DNA of 64,000 nt from an uncultured Rhodospirillales bacterium (GCA_902763185.1 CACWQT010000003.1:1-64000); one strand, 5' to 3'. Shown: positions 15,646 to 25,098, numbered from the stretch's first letter. Numbers and translations are program-made. The notes: generated by a model from the letters alone, not told the origin.

Positions 15646-17337
15646 ATGGCAGAAGAAAGTATAAATGATAATCAATATGTGGTTTTAGCCCGCAAGTATC
15701 GCCCGCAAAATTTTGAAGATTTGCTGGGGCAAGATGCTTTGGTGCAAACCTTAACCAATGCCATTGAAAATAATCGCTTACATCATGCCTATATCTTAAC
15801 CGGTATCAGAGGTGTCGGTAAAACCACCACAGCGCGCTTAATTGCGCGAGCCCTAAATTGCACCGGAGCAGACGGCAAAGGCGGACCGACCATTCATCCT
15901 TGCGGTGAGTGCGATAATTGTAAGGCGATTGCTGCCGGTCGTCATATTGATGTTATGGAGTTGGATGCCGCCTCCCATACCGGCGTAGATGATATTAGAG
16001 AGCTGTTGGATAGTGTGCGTTATGCTCCGACCAATGCGCGGTATAAAGTCTATATTATTGATGAAGTGCACATGCTCTCCAAAGGCGCATTTAATGCTCT
16101 TTTGAAGACGTTGGAAGAGCCACCGGCACACGTGATGTTTATTTTTGCAACAACCGAAATCCGCAAAGTTCCGGTAACGATTCTCTCACGTTGTCAGCGT
16201 TTTGATTTGCAACGCTTGACGGTAGAAACGCTAAAACAGCTTTTTACAAAAATTTTGAAAAACGAAAATATTCCGGCAGAAGATGAGGCATTAGAGATTA
16301 TTGCCAAAGCTGCAGACGGTTCCGCACGTGACGGTTTATCGCTGTTAGACCAAGCCATCGTTTTAAGCAATGGAGATGTCAAAATTGAAGTTGTTAAAAA
16401 AATGTTGGGTTTAGCAGATAGAAGTCAAACTCTGGCGTTGTATGAAAAATTGATAAAAGGTGATATGGAAGCCGTCTTAAAAGATGTTTCCGAGCAATAT
16501 AAAAACGGTGCAACTCCGATGATTATTTTGCAAGATTTAATCAATATCACGCACGATATGGCAAAAATTAAAATCGTCCCCAAAGAGTTGGATGCAACCT
16601 CCTTAAGTGAGATTGAAAAACAAACTTTTGCTTCCCTAAGCAGCACCTGTTCTTTGGCCATATTATCTAAAATTTGGCAGATGCTAATTAAGGGTATCAG
16701 TGAGATAAATTTAGCACCTTCAGCCGTTGAAGCGCTGGAGATGATATTGTTGCGGATTGCCTACTCGGCATCTCTCCCGACGCCGTTAGAGCTCTTAAAT
16801 GAGGTAAAAAAAAACTCTAATTTAAGCGTTGCTTCAACTTCTCAACCAGGACCGGTTGAAACTGAAAAAAAAAATAATATAGCACCATCTACCGCAGATA
16901 AAGAAATATTTAATACCATAGAAGACTTCTTAGCTTATTTAGAAAAAAATAAAAAGGCTTTAATCGAATATTCCATTAAAAATGAATTAAGCATTGAAAG
17001 TTTTGCTAATGGTCATATTTCTATGCGTATCAGCCCGAATTTGCACCAAGATTTTATTATGAATTTGCATAAATTATTGACTGATGCCACAGGCTTACAG
17101 TGGACGATAGACATAATCAAAGGAGAGCTTGGCGAAACAATTGCGGATAAAGAAAAAACAATTGTTGAAGCTAAAAAGAAAAATGTTGCAGAATACCCAT
17201 TAGTTAAAAAAATTTTAGAAGAATTCAGAGGTGCCAGAATAGAAACGATTATTCGCAAGAATTTAGAAACTCTGGCAGAGAATGAACCCGACAATTCTGA
17301 AGAGATTATGACCTTAACCGATATAGACGAGGAGTAA
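15646..17337 (+). CDS. dnaX: DNA polymerase III subunit gamma/tau
   Basis: DnaX is the clamp-loader ATPase of the replisome. The 563-aa protein has Walker A GIRGVGKTT (53-61), zinc ligands Cys72, Cys86, Cys89 and Cys92, Walker B IIDEVHMLSKGAFNALLKTLEEPP, and sensor 1 FATTEIRKVP. A low-complexity linker (about 385-425) leads to a C-terminal tau-like region. The stop is 3 bp before ybaB, and recR follows, the classic dnaX-ybaB-recR operon downstream of ffs. An A-run (AAAAAAAA-type stretches near 16807 and 16866) could allow frameshifting to a shorter gamma form, but I see no strong supporting hairpin. Confidence 0.96.
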   Translation: MAEESINDNQYVVLARKYRPQNFEDLLGQDALVQTLTNAIENNRLHHAYILTGIRGVGKTTTARLIARALNCTGADGKGGPTIHPCGECDNCKAIAAGRHIDVMELDAASHTGVDDIRELLDSVRYAPTNARYKVYIIDEVHMLSKGAFNALLKTLEEPPAHVMFIFATTEIRKVPVTILSRCQRFDLQRLTVETLKQLFTKILKNENIPAEDEALEIIAKAADGSARDGLSLLDQAIVLSNGDVKIEVVKKMLGLADRSQTLALYEKLIKGDMEAVLKDVSEQYKNGATPMIILQDLINITHDMAKIKIVPKELDATSLSEIEKQTFASLSSTCSLAILSKIWQMLIKGISEINLAPSAVEALEMILLRIAYSASLPTPLELLNEVKKNSNLSVASTSQPGPVETEKKNNIAPSTADKEIFNTIEDFLAYLEKNKKALIEYSIKNELSIESFANGHISMRISPNLHQDFIMNLHKLLTDATGLQWTIDIIKGELGETIADKEKTIVEAKKKNVAEYPLVKKILEEFRGARIETIIRKNLETLAENEPDNSEEIMTLTDIDEE

Positions 17338-17340
17338 GTT

Positions 17341-17661
17341 ATGTTAAATATTCAAGGTTTGATGAAACAAGCGCAGATGATGCAAAAGAAGATGCAGGAA
17401 GAGCAAGAAAAATTAGCTCACCAAGAAGTAGAAGGCACAGCAGCCAATGGTATGTTGACAGTGATGTTAAACGGTAAATCCGAGATGAAAAAGATAAAAA
17501 TAGATAAGTCTTTGGTTTCATCAGATGATGTTGATATGTTGGAAGACTTAATTCTTGTTGCCTATAATGATGCACATAACAAAGTCGAGAAAATGACCGA
17601 AGAAAGCATGAAAGCAGCAACCGGAGGCTTAAACATGGGCGGTTTAAAATTGCCGTTTTAA
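17341..17661 (+). CDS. ybaB: YbaB/EbfC family nucleoid-associated protein
   Basis: The 106-aa DNA-binding protein has the family layout: an N-terminal helix rich in Met, Gln and Lys (MKQAQMMQKKMQEEQEKL), a central strand set starting VEGTAANGMLTVMLNGK, and a C-terminal helix (DLILVAYNDAHNKVEKMTEE). It forms dimers that bind DNA and is thought to help RecR-linked repair and nucleoid organisation. It lies between dnaX and recR with gaps of 3 and 8 bp. Confidence 0.94.
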   Translation: MLNIQGLMKQAQMMQKKMQEEQEKLAHQEVEGTAANGMLTVMLNGKSEMKKIKIDKSLVSSDDVDMLEDLILVAYNDAHNKVEKMTEESMKAATGGLNMGGLKLPF

Positions 17662-17669
17662 GGAACACA

Positions 17670-18263
17670 ATGTCTGGGCAATACATAGAGCAATTAGTAA
17701 AAGTCATATCTAAGCTGCCCTCGTTGGGGACACGCTCGGCGCGTCGCATTGTTCTTCATCTGTTAAAAAAACGTGAGTCACTGATCCCTCAGTTAATCAG
17801 TGCATTGGAAGATGTTGAAAAAAATATCAAAGTTTGTGAAATTTGCGGCAATTATGATACAGAGTCTCCTTGCTCTATTTGCAGTTCTGCAGCCAGAGAA
17901 AGCAGCACTTTGTGTATTGTGCAAGACATCAGCGATTTATGGGCACTGGAGCGCGGTGGTTTGTATAAAGGTAAATATCATGTTTTAGGGGGTGTTCTTT
18001 CCGCCATAGACGGCATAACACCCGATGATTTGAATATCGGTGGTTTGCTGGATCGTATTGCCAAAGAAGAAATATCAGAGATTATTTTGGCTTTGCCGGC
18101 AACTGTTGATGGGCAGATTACCATGCATTACATTTTTTCTCTCTTAAAAGATAAGAATTTGAAGATTTCTACCTTGGCACAAGGCATACCTGTCGGAGCA
18201 GAATTAGATTATATGGATGATGGGACAATTAAATTAGCGCTCGATATGCGAAAAGAGCTCTAG
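17670..18263 (+). CDS. recR: recombination protein RecR
   Basis: RecR works with RecO (and RecF) to load RecA on gapped DNA. The 197-aa protein has the N-terminal helix-hairpin-helix (ISKLPSLGTRSARRIVLHLL), a Cys4 zinc finger (Cys56, Cys59, Cys68, Cys71) and a Toprim domain (LCIVQDISDLWALERGG). The length is typical. It closes the dnaX operon. Its stop overlaps the stop of the convergent phoB by 4 bp. Confidence 0.96.
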   Translation: MSGQYIEQLVKVISKLPSLGTRSARRIVLHLLKKRESLIPQLISALEDVEKNIKVCEICGNYDTESPCSICSSAARESSTLCIVQDISDLWALERGGLYKGKYHVLGGVLSAIDGITPDDLNIGGLLDRIAKEEISEIILALPATVDGQITMHYIFSLLKDKNLKISTLAQGIPVGAELDYMDDGTIKLALDMRKEL

Positions 18264-18988
18264 TCTTCTTCTAAAAGTTCATCACTATCATTTCCCATAT
18301 TGGGGGCATTTTTATCAATAGCATAGCCGTTGGCACGCACGGTGCGGATATAATCCGGTCCGTATTGGTTTAGGTTTTTGCGCAATCTTCTGATATGCAC
18401 ATCAACGGTACGCGATTCTACAAAGATATTTTCACCCCAAACAGATTTAAGTAACACTTCACGTGAGAAAACTTTCCCCGGTTCTTTAATGAGCATCTTC
18501 AAAAGACGAAATTCTGTCGGGCTTAAGTGCAAATAGTTTTCACCGCGCTTAACTTTGCGCTCTACCAAATCCATAGTAATATCTTCAAAAGTAATGACTT
18601 TTTCTTTTTCTTCAAACAGTGGTGCACGACGCATATTGGTTTTAACCCGAGCCATCAATTCCGGCACGGAAAAAGGCTTAGTCACATAGTCATCAGCACC
18701 GGCAGAAAGCCCTTTGATTTTATCTTCTTCTTGGCTTTTGGCCGTCAACATAATGATTGGAATATTTTTGATATCAGGCTTTGAGCGGATGAGCTTGCAG
18801 ATTTCAACACCGGATATTTCCGGCAACATCCAATCCAAAATAATCACCGCCGGAAGCAAACGTTCTACTTCACTCACCGCATTAAGACCATTGGCAACGG
18901 TTGCAACCTCATAACCTTCTTTTTCTAAGTTATAGCGCAAAAGCACCGATAAGGCTTCTTCATCTTCAACCACCATAACCAAACTCAT
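18260..18988 (-). CDS. phoB: PhoB-type response regulator
   Basis: The 242-aa OmpR/PhoB-class regulator has a receiver domain with acidic pocket EDE (8-10), phospho-acceptor Asp52 in LDWMLPEISG, the LTAKSQEEDK switch and the KPF lysine. A winged-helix DNA-binding domain follows (about 130-230: LHLSPTEFRLLKML, VESRTVDVHIRRLRKNL). The LSPTEFRLL and RTVDVHIRRLRK matches make PhoB (phosphate regulon) the best call. The partner kinase PhoR is not adjacent; rpe is upstream with a 4-bp ATGA overlap, so the two are translationally coupled. A short acidic C-terminal tail is unusual but minor. Confidence 0.85.
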   Translation of the reverse strand: MSLVMVVEDEEALSVLLRYNLEKEGYEVATVANGLNAVSEVERLLPAVIILDWMLPEISGVEICKLIRSKPDIKNIPIIMLTAKSQEEDKIKGLSAGADDYVTKPFSVPELMARVKTNMRRAPLFEEKEKVITFEDITMDLVERKVKRGENYLHLSPTEFRLLKMLIKEPGKVFSREVLLKSVWGENIFVESRTVDVHIRRLRKNLNQYGPDYIRTVRANGYAIDKNAPNMGNDSDELLEED

Positions 18989-19632
18989 AGTCCTTCTCCT
19001 TTTAAGGTTAAAATGTTCTTTTTATATTCGCCGTTCTTAAATACCGCCGTTCCGGCAACCAAAATATCTGCGCTCGCACCAACAGAAAGCTCTGCCGTTT
19101 TGGGGTTAATGCCCCCGTCAACTTCAACAATAAGATTGGAGTTACTCAACAGCTTTCGTGCCGCCACAATCCTTTGCGGTGTATCCTCAAAATAGGCTTG
19201 CCCGCCAAACCCCGGTTCAACCCCCATGACTAAAAATAAATCCGGTTGACACTTAAGTTTTGAAAGAATTTTCATATCTGTCTTTGGTTTTAAACTGATT
19301 CCGGCTTTAATCCCGTATTGATGTATAAGGTTAATCAAATCGTCAGGTTTTTTAGTTGCTTCCAAATGAAAGGTTATCATATCCGCACCTGCCTCGGCAT
19401 ACCATGGGATAAACCGTTCCGGCGCATTTACCATCAAATGCACATCAAATGCCAACTTAGTGCATTTCTTTAAGCTTTTAAGGAACATCGGACCAAAAGT
19501 CATATTGTTCACAAAATGCCCGTCCATTACATCAAAATGTAATAAATCAGCACCGGCTTGTTCTAATTTTTTGACGTCATCTCCTAAAAAAGCCGGATTG
19601 GCAGATAACAGACTTGGTGCAATTTTTACCAT
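18985..19632 (-). CDS. rpe: ribulose-phosphate 3-epimerase
   Basis: Rpe interconverts ribulose 5-phosphate and xylulose 5-phosphate in the pentose phosphate pathway. The TIM-barrel signatures are KIAPSLLSANPAFLGDDVK, HFDVMDGHFVNNMTFGP (metal and catalytic Asp) and VMGVEPGFGGQAYFE, with the phosphate-binding VDGGINPKT. I chose the second ATG (MVKIAP, 19632) because AGGAG is correctly spaced from it and would overlap the first one. It overlaps phoB by 4 bp. Confidence 0.95.
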   Translation of the reverse strand: MVKIAPSLLSANPAFLGDDVKKLEQAGADLLHFDVMDGHFVNNMTFGPMFLKSLKKCTKLAFDVHLMVNAPERFIPWYAEAGADMITFHLEATKKPDDLINLIHQYGIKAGISLKPKTDMKILSKLKCQPDLFLVMGVEPGFGGQAYFEDTPQRIVAARKLLSNSNLIVEVDGGINPKTAELSVGASADILVAGTAVFKNGEYKKNILTLKGEGL

Positions 19633-19756
19633 AAGCATCTCCTAAATATAGCTGAGCATACAATAAAAAACTTAACTTGAGGTAAAGACGCACAACATAA
19701 CCCATTTTTAACCATTTTTTCTTATCATTGACCTAAGAAAATTAAGAGAGAAAATA

Positions 19757-20659
19757 ATGCCCGATACTGAGTTACAAAAAATAATAGACAGATGGCAAGA
19801 GTGGTTGCAAACACAGCGCAACTACTCCGCACACACACAGAAAAGCTATTTAAGCGATTTAGCTATATTTTTAAACTATGTGTCGACAGATGAGGTAAGC
19901 TTAAATGATTTAGAAAAGCTGGACTTGCGCACATTCCGCGATTTCTTTAGCGAGCGCGCTAAAAATCATATCGGTAAAACCTCTATTGCGCGGGAGGAGT
20001 CCGCTATACGCAATTTTTTCAAATGGCTCAATGATAATGAGATAATCAACAACACCGCCGTATTTCAGATAACCTCGCCCAAATTGCCAAAGGTTTTACC
20101 GCGCGCTTTGGATTATGACGCCACCATAAACGTAATACACATGCCTGCAAGAAATAAAGAAGAGCCATGGATAGCCGCACGCAATGAGGCTATATTCACC
20201 TTGTTATACGGTTGCGGTTTGCGTATTTCAGAAGCCTTAAATCTCAATTTGGAAGACGTAGAAAATACTGACCTGCTCAAAATTCACGGCAAAGGCAATA
20301 AAGACCGCTATGTGCCACTGTTGCCGGTTGTGCATGAAAAAATCACGACATACATTAGCCTTTGTCCCTATACATTAAAATCCGATGACGCATTATTTTT
20401 AGGGCTAAAAGGTGATAGACTAAGTCCGCGCATAGTGCAACGCGAATTAGAAAAGATTCGCTTGGAACTTGGGTTAAACAAAAGCATAACCCCACATGCC
20501 CTGCGCCACACCTACGCTACGCATTTATTGGCAAATGGCGCTGACCTGCGCACTATTCAGGAGCTTTTGGGACATAGCTCACTATCTTCTACCCAACGCT
20601 ATACCGAAGTGAACTTAGAAAAAATCAAAGACGAATACAAAAAGGCCTTTGAAGAATAA
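19757..20659 (+). CDS. xerC: XerC/XerD-type tyrosine recombinase
   Basis: The 300-aa site-specific recombinase resolves chromosome dimers at dif with its partner. An N-terminal SAM-like core-binding domain (about 1-110) precedes the catalytic domain. The catalytic residues are Arg156 (CGLRISEAL), Lys179 (HGKGNKDR), His247 and Arg250 (HALRHTYATHLL), His273 (LGHSSL) and nucleophile Tyr282 (QRYTEV). The length is typical, and the sequence is closer to XerC than to phage integrases. It is monocistronic, and the nearby 904-aa accessory gene does not share its orientation-linked att structure. Confidence 0.92.
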   Translation: MPDTELQKIIDRWQEWLQTQRNYSAHTQKSYLSDLAIFLNYVSTDEVSLNDLEKLDLRTFRDFFSERAKNHIGKTSIAREESAIRNFFKWLNDNEIINNTAVFQITSPKLPKVLPRALDYDATINVIHMPARNKEEPWIAARNEAIFTLLYGCGLRISEALNLNLEDVENTDLLKIHGKGNKDRYVPLLPVVHEKITTYISLCPYTLKSDDALFLGLKGDRLSPRIVQRELEKIRLELGLNKSITPHALRHTYATHLLANGADLRTIQELLGHSSLSSTQRYTEVNLEKIKDEYKKAFEE

Positions 20660-20685
20660 AAAAAGCACCCCTTTCGGAGTGCTTT
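20657..20685 (-). terminator. intrinsic terminator of rpmG (and xerC)
   Basis: An AAGCAC..CC/GG..GTGCTT hairpin is followed on the minus strand by seven T, so it terminates rpmG. It also lies just after the convergent xerC. Confidence 0.75.
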
Positions 20686-20707
20686 ATAAACGAACAATTT
20701 GCATAAA

Positions 20708-20875
20708 TTACTTTAATTTCTTTTCAACAAATTCTTCATGCTTTTTAGTTTTCTTATCATACTTTTTCATAGAAAGTTTTTCCGGATGAGTTCTCGGATT
20801 CTTCTCAGCAATAAAGAAGGTACCGGAACCGGCGGTGCTTTCCATTTTAACTAAAACTTTAACTGCTTTTGCCAT
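20708..20875 (-). CDS. rpmG: 50S ribosomal protein L33
   Basis: The 55-aa L33 shows KVLVKMESTAGSGTFFIAEK and the ending YDKKTKKHEEFVEKKLK. The true start is ATG 20875 (MAKAVKVL); the frame extends 11 codons upstream without family similarity. It lacks the CxxC pairs of zinc-binding L33, so it is the zinc-independent form. Confidence 0.95.
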   Translation of the reverse strand: MAKAVKVLVKMESTAGSGTFFIAEKNPRTHPEKLSMKKYDKKTKKHEEFVEKKLK

Positions 20876-21076
20876 GATTTTACTCTTATCATAAAAGGTT
20901 AAACACAAAAAACTTTAAACGCACTATACAGGCAATCTCGCTAATGTCAACAGATTTTTGATGGGATACGGTTATTTTTTATTTTTAATAAAATAAAAAC
21001 TTTTAATAAAGTCGGCAATATAGAGGAAGATACAATAATAGCCGATGAAACGAAATATTAAGGAAATAGGCGTAAC

Positions 21077-21105
21077 TTGACAAAAAGGCATAAAAAAGCT
21101 AAAAT
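21077..21105 (+). promoter_or_regulatory. strong sigma-70 promoter of the 904-aa gene
   Basis: TTGACA (21077-21082) and TAAAAT (21100-21105) are separated by 17 nt. A GAGAAGGAG ribosome binding site follows directly upstream of ATG 21126. Confidence 0.65.
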
Positions 21106-21125
21106 AATAAGAGAAGGAGAATAAA

Positions 21126-23840
21126 ATGGAACCAGAGCTTCTTGAAAAATACTACTTGTCTGAAAAAGATAAAGAAACATTTTTGCGCTTTTACAATAAA
21201 TCCCTCTATTATGAAGATATGGGAGGGCATTTAAGAAGAGTTCCAGATAAAGTTTTTAAAGCAATTCTAAGAAAGTGGGATATTCTTCCAGATGAATTAA
21301 AAGAAAAAGCCACATTACCAGCCATAGCAAAATATAAAGAGGAGAGAGAGTACACAGAATACGGCACATTTGAGCCGAAAGAATTCGGTATGGCTCAAAT
21401 AAATTATAATAAGGACTACTTTCCATCTGTAGAAGATTACGAGAAGATATGTGACGAATTGCGAAGACTCCCTGATGATAAGAGGGGGGTATATGATTAT
21501 TTACATGCTCGTTCTATGTTTAACTTAAACTATGTACCCAATAAAATTAGATTATTAGATGACTATGTTTCAGACAAATTAAATATTAGTTTTAAGGAAA
21601 AAACACTATGGTTAGAGGATAAAAATATAAAATACGAGGATCTAGTCGGTTTTGGTGATGCTGAGCGAAATTTTTCACATAACAATTATTTAAAAAGTGT
21701 AGATTTACTCATGTCTATAGTAGCAAATGACGCTGATGGAGCTTTTCGTTTTCGCAAGATGTATCAATATTATAATTTAATGGATGCAGTCCAATGTTCT
21801 GATTATAGTGAATATAATTGGGGATACTATCAAGATGATGAAGATGACTATGAAGATACAACTGATAACTATATAATAGAATATTATAAATATGATAAAG
21901 AAGATGAAAGTGAAAATTTGGATAAAGAAATAGATGAGCTTATTCATGAAAGAAAAACGCAAAAAGTCTCAGATAACATAATTTCATATATTGATAAAAA
22001 ACATAGTTTCAATTTAGAAGTTCCTCTCAATAGCGGAGAAACACCGTTGATAGCGCTATATTTACAAAATCAAGAAGAAGTTTCCAGAGCTGCATACAGT
22101 TTATGTAGAGTATTTGGAAAGCAAGCAGATGCTTTTGTTAAGCACTTTTTGGAAGTTGAAGATACGGCATATGAAAAAGAAATATCTTACTATCCTATAA
22201 ATGAAGATAATAGAAAACAAACTGAAATATCTTCAATGGAGCAATATGAAGATGATTTTGAGTTTTTTACCGAACAAGAATTTACCTTAAAGCACCGGAT
22301 AAATGCTGCAAAATTAAAAAAATGGTCTTTTTCTTCAAAAAAATTAGAAACGGAACAAAAAAAGTTGGAAGCGGATAATCCAGAAAATTATACTTATTAC
22401 ACCTATAAAAAAAGAGAAAGATGTTCGTCGGGAACACAAGAAAAACTGCTTGAACTATTAAGTTTGTTACCAAGAGATTTTGATGAAGAAAAATATTTGT
22501 CTTTTGGAAAATTTATGAAAAAGCACTTTTTCTATAAAACGCATACTGGAAAGATGTGTACGCGTCCTGCAGATGAAATAGAAAAAATAGTTAGTGTCTG
22601 GCCTCAATTGACTAAAGACCAAGAGAATATGAAATATTCACAAGTATTAAGTTTGGCGAAATCTGGTGGGTATTTAAACGGCAGAAAAGAGGAATTTGAA
22701 ACAGAAGCAAAATTAAGAGGTTTACCTAAAAAATTGTTTGATATTGCACAAAGCGCATATATACGAGGAATTGACACTCCCAGAACAATTACAGGCAATT
22801 TAAGCCAGCAGAGTGGTGATTATACTTTGCGTTTAATGGATGTGGCAGATCCATCTATAATGTTTGTAGGGGAAGGATTTTCTTGCCAAACAATCACAAA
22901 AGCGGGAGCATATCCTGCACTTTCATCAGTTCAAGATCCATTTTCAAGAGCGCTCGTTGTTGAAAAAGGAGACCATATTGTTGGACTTGCTTGGTTATGG
23001 ACAACAGAAGAAGAAAAATATGGAAAAAAATATAAATCTCTTTGTATTGATAATTTAGAGTTAGCTGATTTTGTGTCTTACAGCACAGAAGTGTCACAAA
23101 TTATGAATGGCCTATCCCAATTTTCTATAAAACTTGCAGAAGAACAAAATTTTCGACGTGTTACTTTAGGTGCCAAAGCAACACACTATATGCCTGAACA
23201 TTATTTTACAGTTACAGAACCATTAGAATTGCCCAAAGCATACGCAGAACAAACACCGTTACACGATATTAAAGAAAAGATAAATTATGGTGATTCAGCC
23301 AGACAAGTACAAGTGTATGAAAATTCTTTAGCAAAACCCATAGATAAAGATATTGAAGTATTTATCGCTCACCGAGACATATATACAATTACAGAAGATG
23401 AAGAAAATGGAGCGTTAGCAGTAGGTGATAAGGCATATCCATGGAAAGCAGAATTTAGGGAGAAAGATAAAGATTCACAATTTATGATATTAAAAGATAA
23501 ACAAAACCGAGTATTAGGCTATGCTTTGTATTCCGATGCGGCACACCATGTCCACGATGTTGCCGTAGATCCGGAATATCAAGCTTATTCAAAATATATG
23601 CTATTTGAATTACTAAATCATATGAAAGAGCACTCGGATAAGCCATGGGAAGCTGAATGCAGAAAAAGTACCTCTCTAGCCTTGTTAGAAAAAATGGCTG
23701 AAAGGGGAAGCATTCATTTGGTTAAGCAAGATGGCGTTATGGGAATAATGGGAGAAAGACTGCAAAAAGTTTCAATTGATTTTAATGTTAGCACTTCACA
23801 GGATAAAACACTTGCAAATAAAGACACAAAAGAAAAATAG
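21126..23840 (+). CDS. 904-aa accessory protein with GNAT-like C-terminal domains
   Basis: This large cytoplasmic-looking protein lies in an AT-rich block. The first 540 residues are charged and helical, with an acidic tyrosine-rich stretch (about 232-275) and no recognised domain. From about 570 the pattern FVGEGFSCQTITKAGAYPALSS, split here as FVGEGFSCQTI and SSVQDPFSRALVVEK, then IVGLAWLW and LCIDNLELAD resembles a GNAT-like module seen in large proteins of intracellular bacteria. A second GNAT-like segment (VLGYALYS..VHDVAVDPEYQ..SKYMLFELLNHM) lies at about 795-850. It has its own promoter and terminator and abuts the 3' end of tRNA-Asp. It could be an effector or toxin-like acetyltransferase; this is inference. 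Confidence 0.65.
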   Translation: MEPELLEKYYLSEKDKETFLRFYNKSLYYEDMGGHLRRVPDKVFKAILRKWDILPDELKEKATLPAIAKYKEEREYTEYGTFEPKEFGMAQINYNKDYFPSVEDYEKICDELRRLPDDKRGVYDYLHARSMFNLNYVPNKIRLLDDYVSDKLNISFKEKTLWLEDKNIKYEDLVGFGDAERNFSHNNYLKSVDLLMSIVANDADGAFRFRKMYQYYNLMDAVQCSDYSEYNWGYYQDDEDDYEDTTDNYIIEYYKYDKEDESENLDKEIDELIHERKTQKVSDNIISYIDKKHSFNLEVPLNSGETPLIALYLQNQEEVSRAAYSLCRVFGKQADAFVKHFLEVEDTAYEKEISYYPINEDNRKQTEISSMEQYEDDFEFFTEQEFTLKHRINAAKLKKWSFSSKKLETEQKKLEADNPENYTYYTYKKRERCSSGTQEKLLELLSLLPRDFDEEKYLSFGKFMKKHFFYKTHTGKMCTRPADEIEKIVSVWPQLTKDQENMKYSQVLSLAKSGGYLNGRKEEFETEAKLRGLPKKLFDIAQSAYIRGIDTPRTITGNLSQQSGDYTLRLMDVADPSIMFVGEGFSCQTITKAGAYPALSSVQDPFSRALVVEKGDHIVGLAWLWTTEEEKYGKKYKSLCIDNLELADFVSYSTEVSQIMNGLSQFSIKLAEEQNFRRVTLGAKATHYMPEHYFTVTEPLELPKAYAEQTPLHDIKEKINYGDSARQVQVYENSLAKPIDKDIEVFIAHRDIYTITEDEENGALAVGDKAYPWKAEFREKDKDSQFMILKDKQNRVLGYALYSDAAHHVHDVAVDPEYQAYSKYMLFELLNHMKEHSDKPWEAECRKSTSLALLEKMAERGSIHLVKQDGVMGIMGERLQKVSIDFNVSTSQDKTLANKDTKEK

Positions 23841-23851
23841 TATTAAAAACA

Positions 23852-23880
23852 AAAAAGGTCGTCATAAAGACGACCTTTTA
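23852..23880 (+). terminator. intrinsic terminator
   Basis: A perfect AAGGTCGTC/GACGACCTT hairpin with an ATAAA loop and A/T-runs on both sides lies between the 904-aa gene and the convergent tRNA-Asp, serving both. Confidence 0.85.
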
Positions 23881-23887
23881 ACCTAAC

Positions 23888-23964
23888 TGGCGGGAGCGAC
23901 GGGGCTCGAACCCGCGACCCCATGCGTGACAGGCATGTATTCTAACCAACTGAACTACGCCCCC
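23888..23964 (-). tRNA. tRNA-Asp (GTC)
   Basis: Read on the minus strand, a GGGGGCG acceptor arm pairs with CGCTCCC (one G-T), the D arm has AGTTGGTTAGA, the anticodon stem CATGC/GCATG encloses the loop CTGTCAC with anticodon GTC, the T arm has GGTTCGAGC and CCA is encoded. The 77-nt gene reads aspartate codons. Confidence 0.97.
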
Positions 23965-24030
23965 ATCAGAACAAAAAGAGTTATAGCTAACAAAAAATAT
24001 AAATGCAAGCCTTTTTTTGCTTTTTCGGAA

Positions 24031-25098
24031 TTATTTTTGTGAAATTAAGGCAATTTTCAGCTTATGCGGCACCTTAACGCCATTATAAATCGGATTCTGC
24101 TTTACAAATTCATCCCATTTGGAACTATCAAACGCCACATCTCCACGATATTCTTTGATAAGCCAAACTTTTAAGCCGGAGCGCTCAATATAAACCCCGC
24201 CAAGCGTTGTCGCAGTAAAATCAACACTTGGTATATCTCTAATCAAAGCCAACAAAGCTTCCGCCTCCGGCACATAATTACTGCCACCAATGTCCGTTAG
24301 AAGCCTGCTTAAAACATAGAATTTAAGCTCCTCATGCCAGTTTATAAAGTGCGTATAGTCAAATGTCGCCCCGCAATCACCATAAAAGCAGACAGACTCC
24401 TCAATTGCGCCATAAACAGCACTCTCAATAAACTTGCGTGCTCTTTGTAGGTTGAAAACGGCCTCGTCAATCCGCTCTGATGTAATTCCGGTTTTTTCCG
24501 TCAGCATCGGGAGAAATTGACGCATCCTAACGCGTAAAAAGTCCGTGCATTGGTTAGACTCATCTTCCACCCATTCAATATGGCGCGCTTTAAGATAATC
24601 CTTCATGGCTTGCGGAGGCGTATGTAAAAGCGGGCGCAAAATGGTAATCCCATTCTTCTTTGATATTTCTTGCATGGCGGATAACCCAAATAATCCGCTC
24701 CCCCTCTGTAACCGCATTAAAAACGTTTCTGCTTGATCATTTAGATGATGTGCAATCACCAAATATTTAACATCATTTTCTTTGCACCAATCTGTGAGTA
24801 ATTTATACCGTGCAGTCCTTGCCTGCTCCTCAATTCCGGTGGTTGGCTTTTTTCCCTCCCAAACGAGGGTATGGTGTTCTATACCATGCGCTTTCATAAC
24901 GCGAGCCACATATTGCGCCTCTTTTGTGGCACTTGGACGCAACCCGTGGTCAACCGTCAACGCCACTAATCGATACTGTGGCAAATCCTCTTTTGCCATT
25001 AAAGCTAGCGCAAGCGAATCAGCTCCGCCCGAAACGCCGATAGCCAAAGTTTCGTTTTTAATTTGATGTTTGCATAAAAAATCCGCAATTACTGGCAA
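24031..25098 (-). CDS. tilS: tRNA(Ile)-lysidine synthase
   Basis: TilS converts C34 of the CAU-anticodon isoleucine tRNA to lysidine so it reads AUA. The 355-aa protein has the PP-loop ATPase motif SGGADS (23-28), VDHGLRPSATKEA, the IAHHLNDQAETFLMRLQRGSG block and the WVEDESNQCTDFLRVRMRQFLP signature. It lacks the extended C-terminal domains of E. coli TilS, as many alphaproteobacterial forms do. It overlaps the cpoB stop by 10 bp. The usual downstream ftsH is missing; tRNA-Asp follows instead. Confidence 0.94.
   Translation of the reverse strand: MPVIADFLCKHQIKNETLAIGVSGGADSLALALMAKEDLPQYRLVALTVDHGLRPSATKEAQYVARVMKAHGIEHHTLVWEGKKPTTGIEEQARTARYKLLTDWCKENDVKYLVIAHHLNDQAETFLMRLQRGSGLFGLSAMQEISKKNGITILRPLLHTPPQAMKDYLKARHIEWVEDESNQCTDFLRVRMRQFLPMLTEKTGITSERIDEAVFNLQRARKFIESAVYGAIEESVCFYGDCGATFDYTHFINWHEELKFYVLSRLLTDIGGSNYVPEAEALLALIRDIPSVDFTATTLGGVYIERSGLKVWLIKEYRGDVAFDSSKWDEFVKQNPIYNGVKVPHKLKIALISQK

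Noticed and set aside
16800-16880. Programmed frameshift site in dnaX
   Set aside because: Two A-runs are present but without a convincing downstream stem or a short alternative frame that would give a typical gamma subunit.
20930-21076. Copy of the tRNA-Asp 3' end that would mark a left attachment site for the 904-aa gene
   Set aside because: I searched the gap by eye for the CGGGAGCGACGGGGCTCGAA block and found no match, so tRNA integration is not supported.
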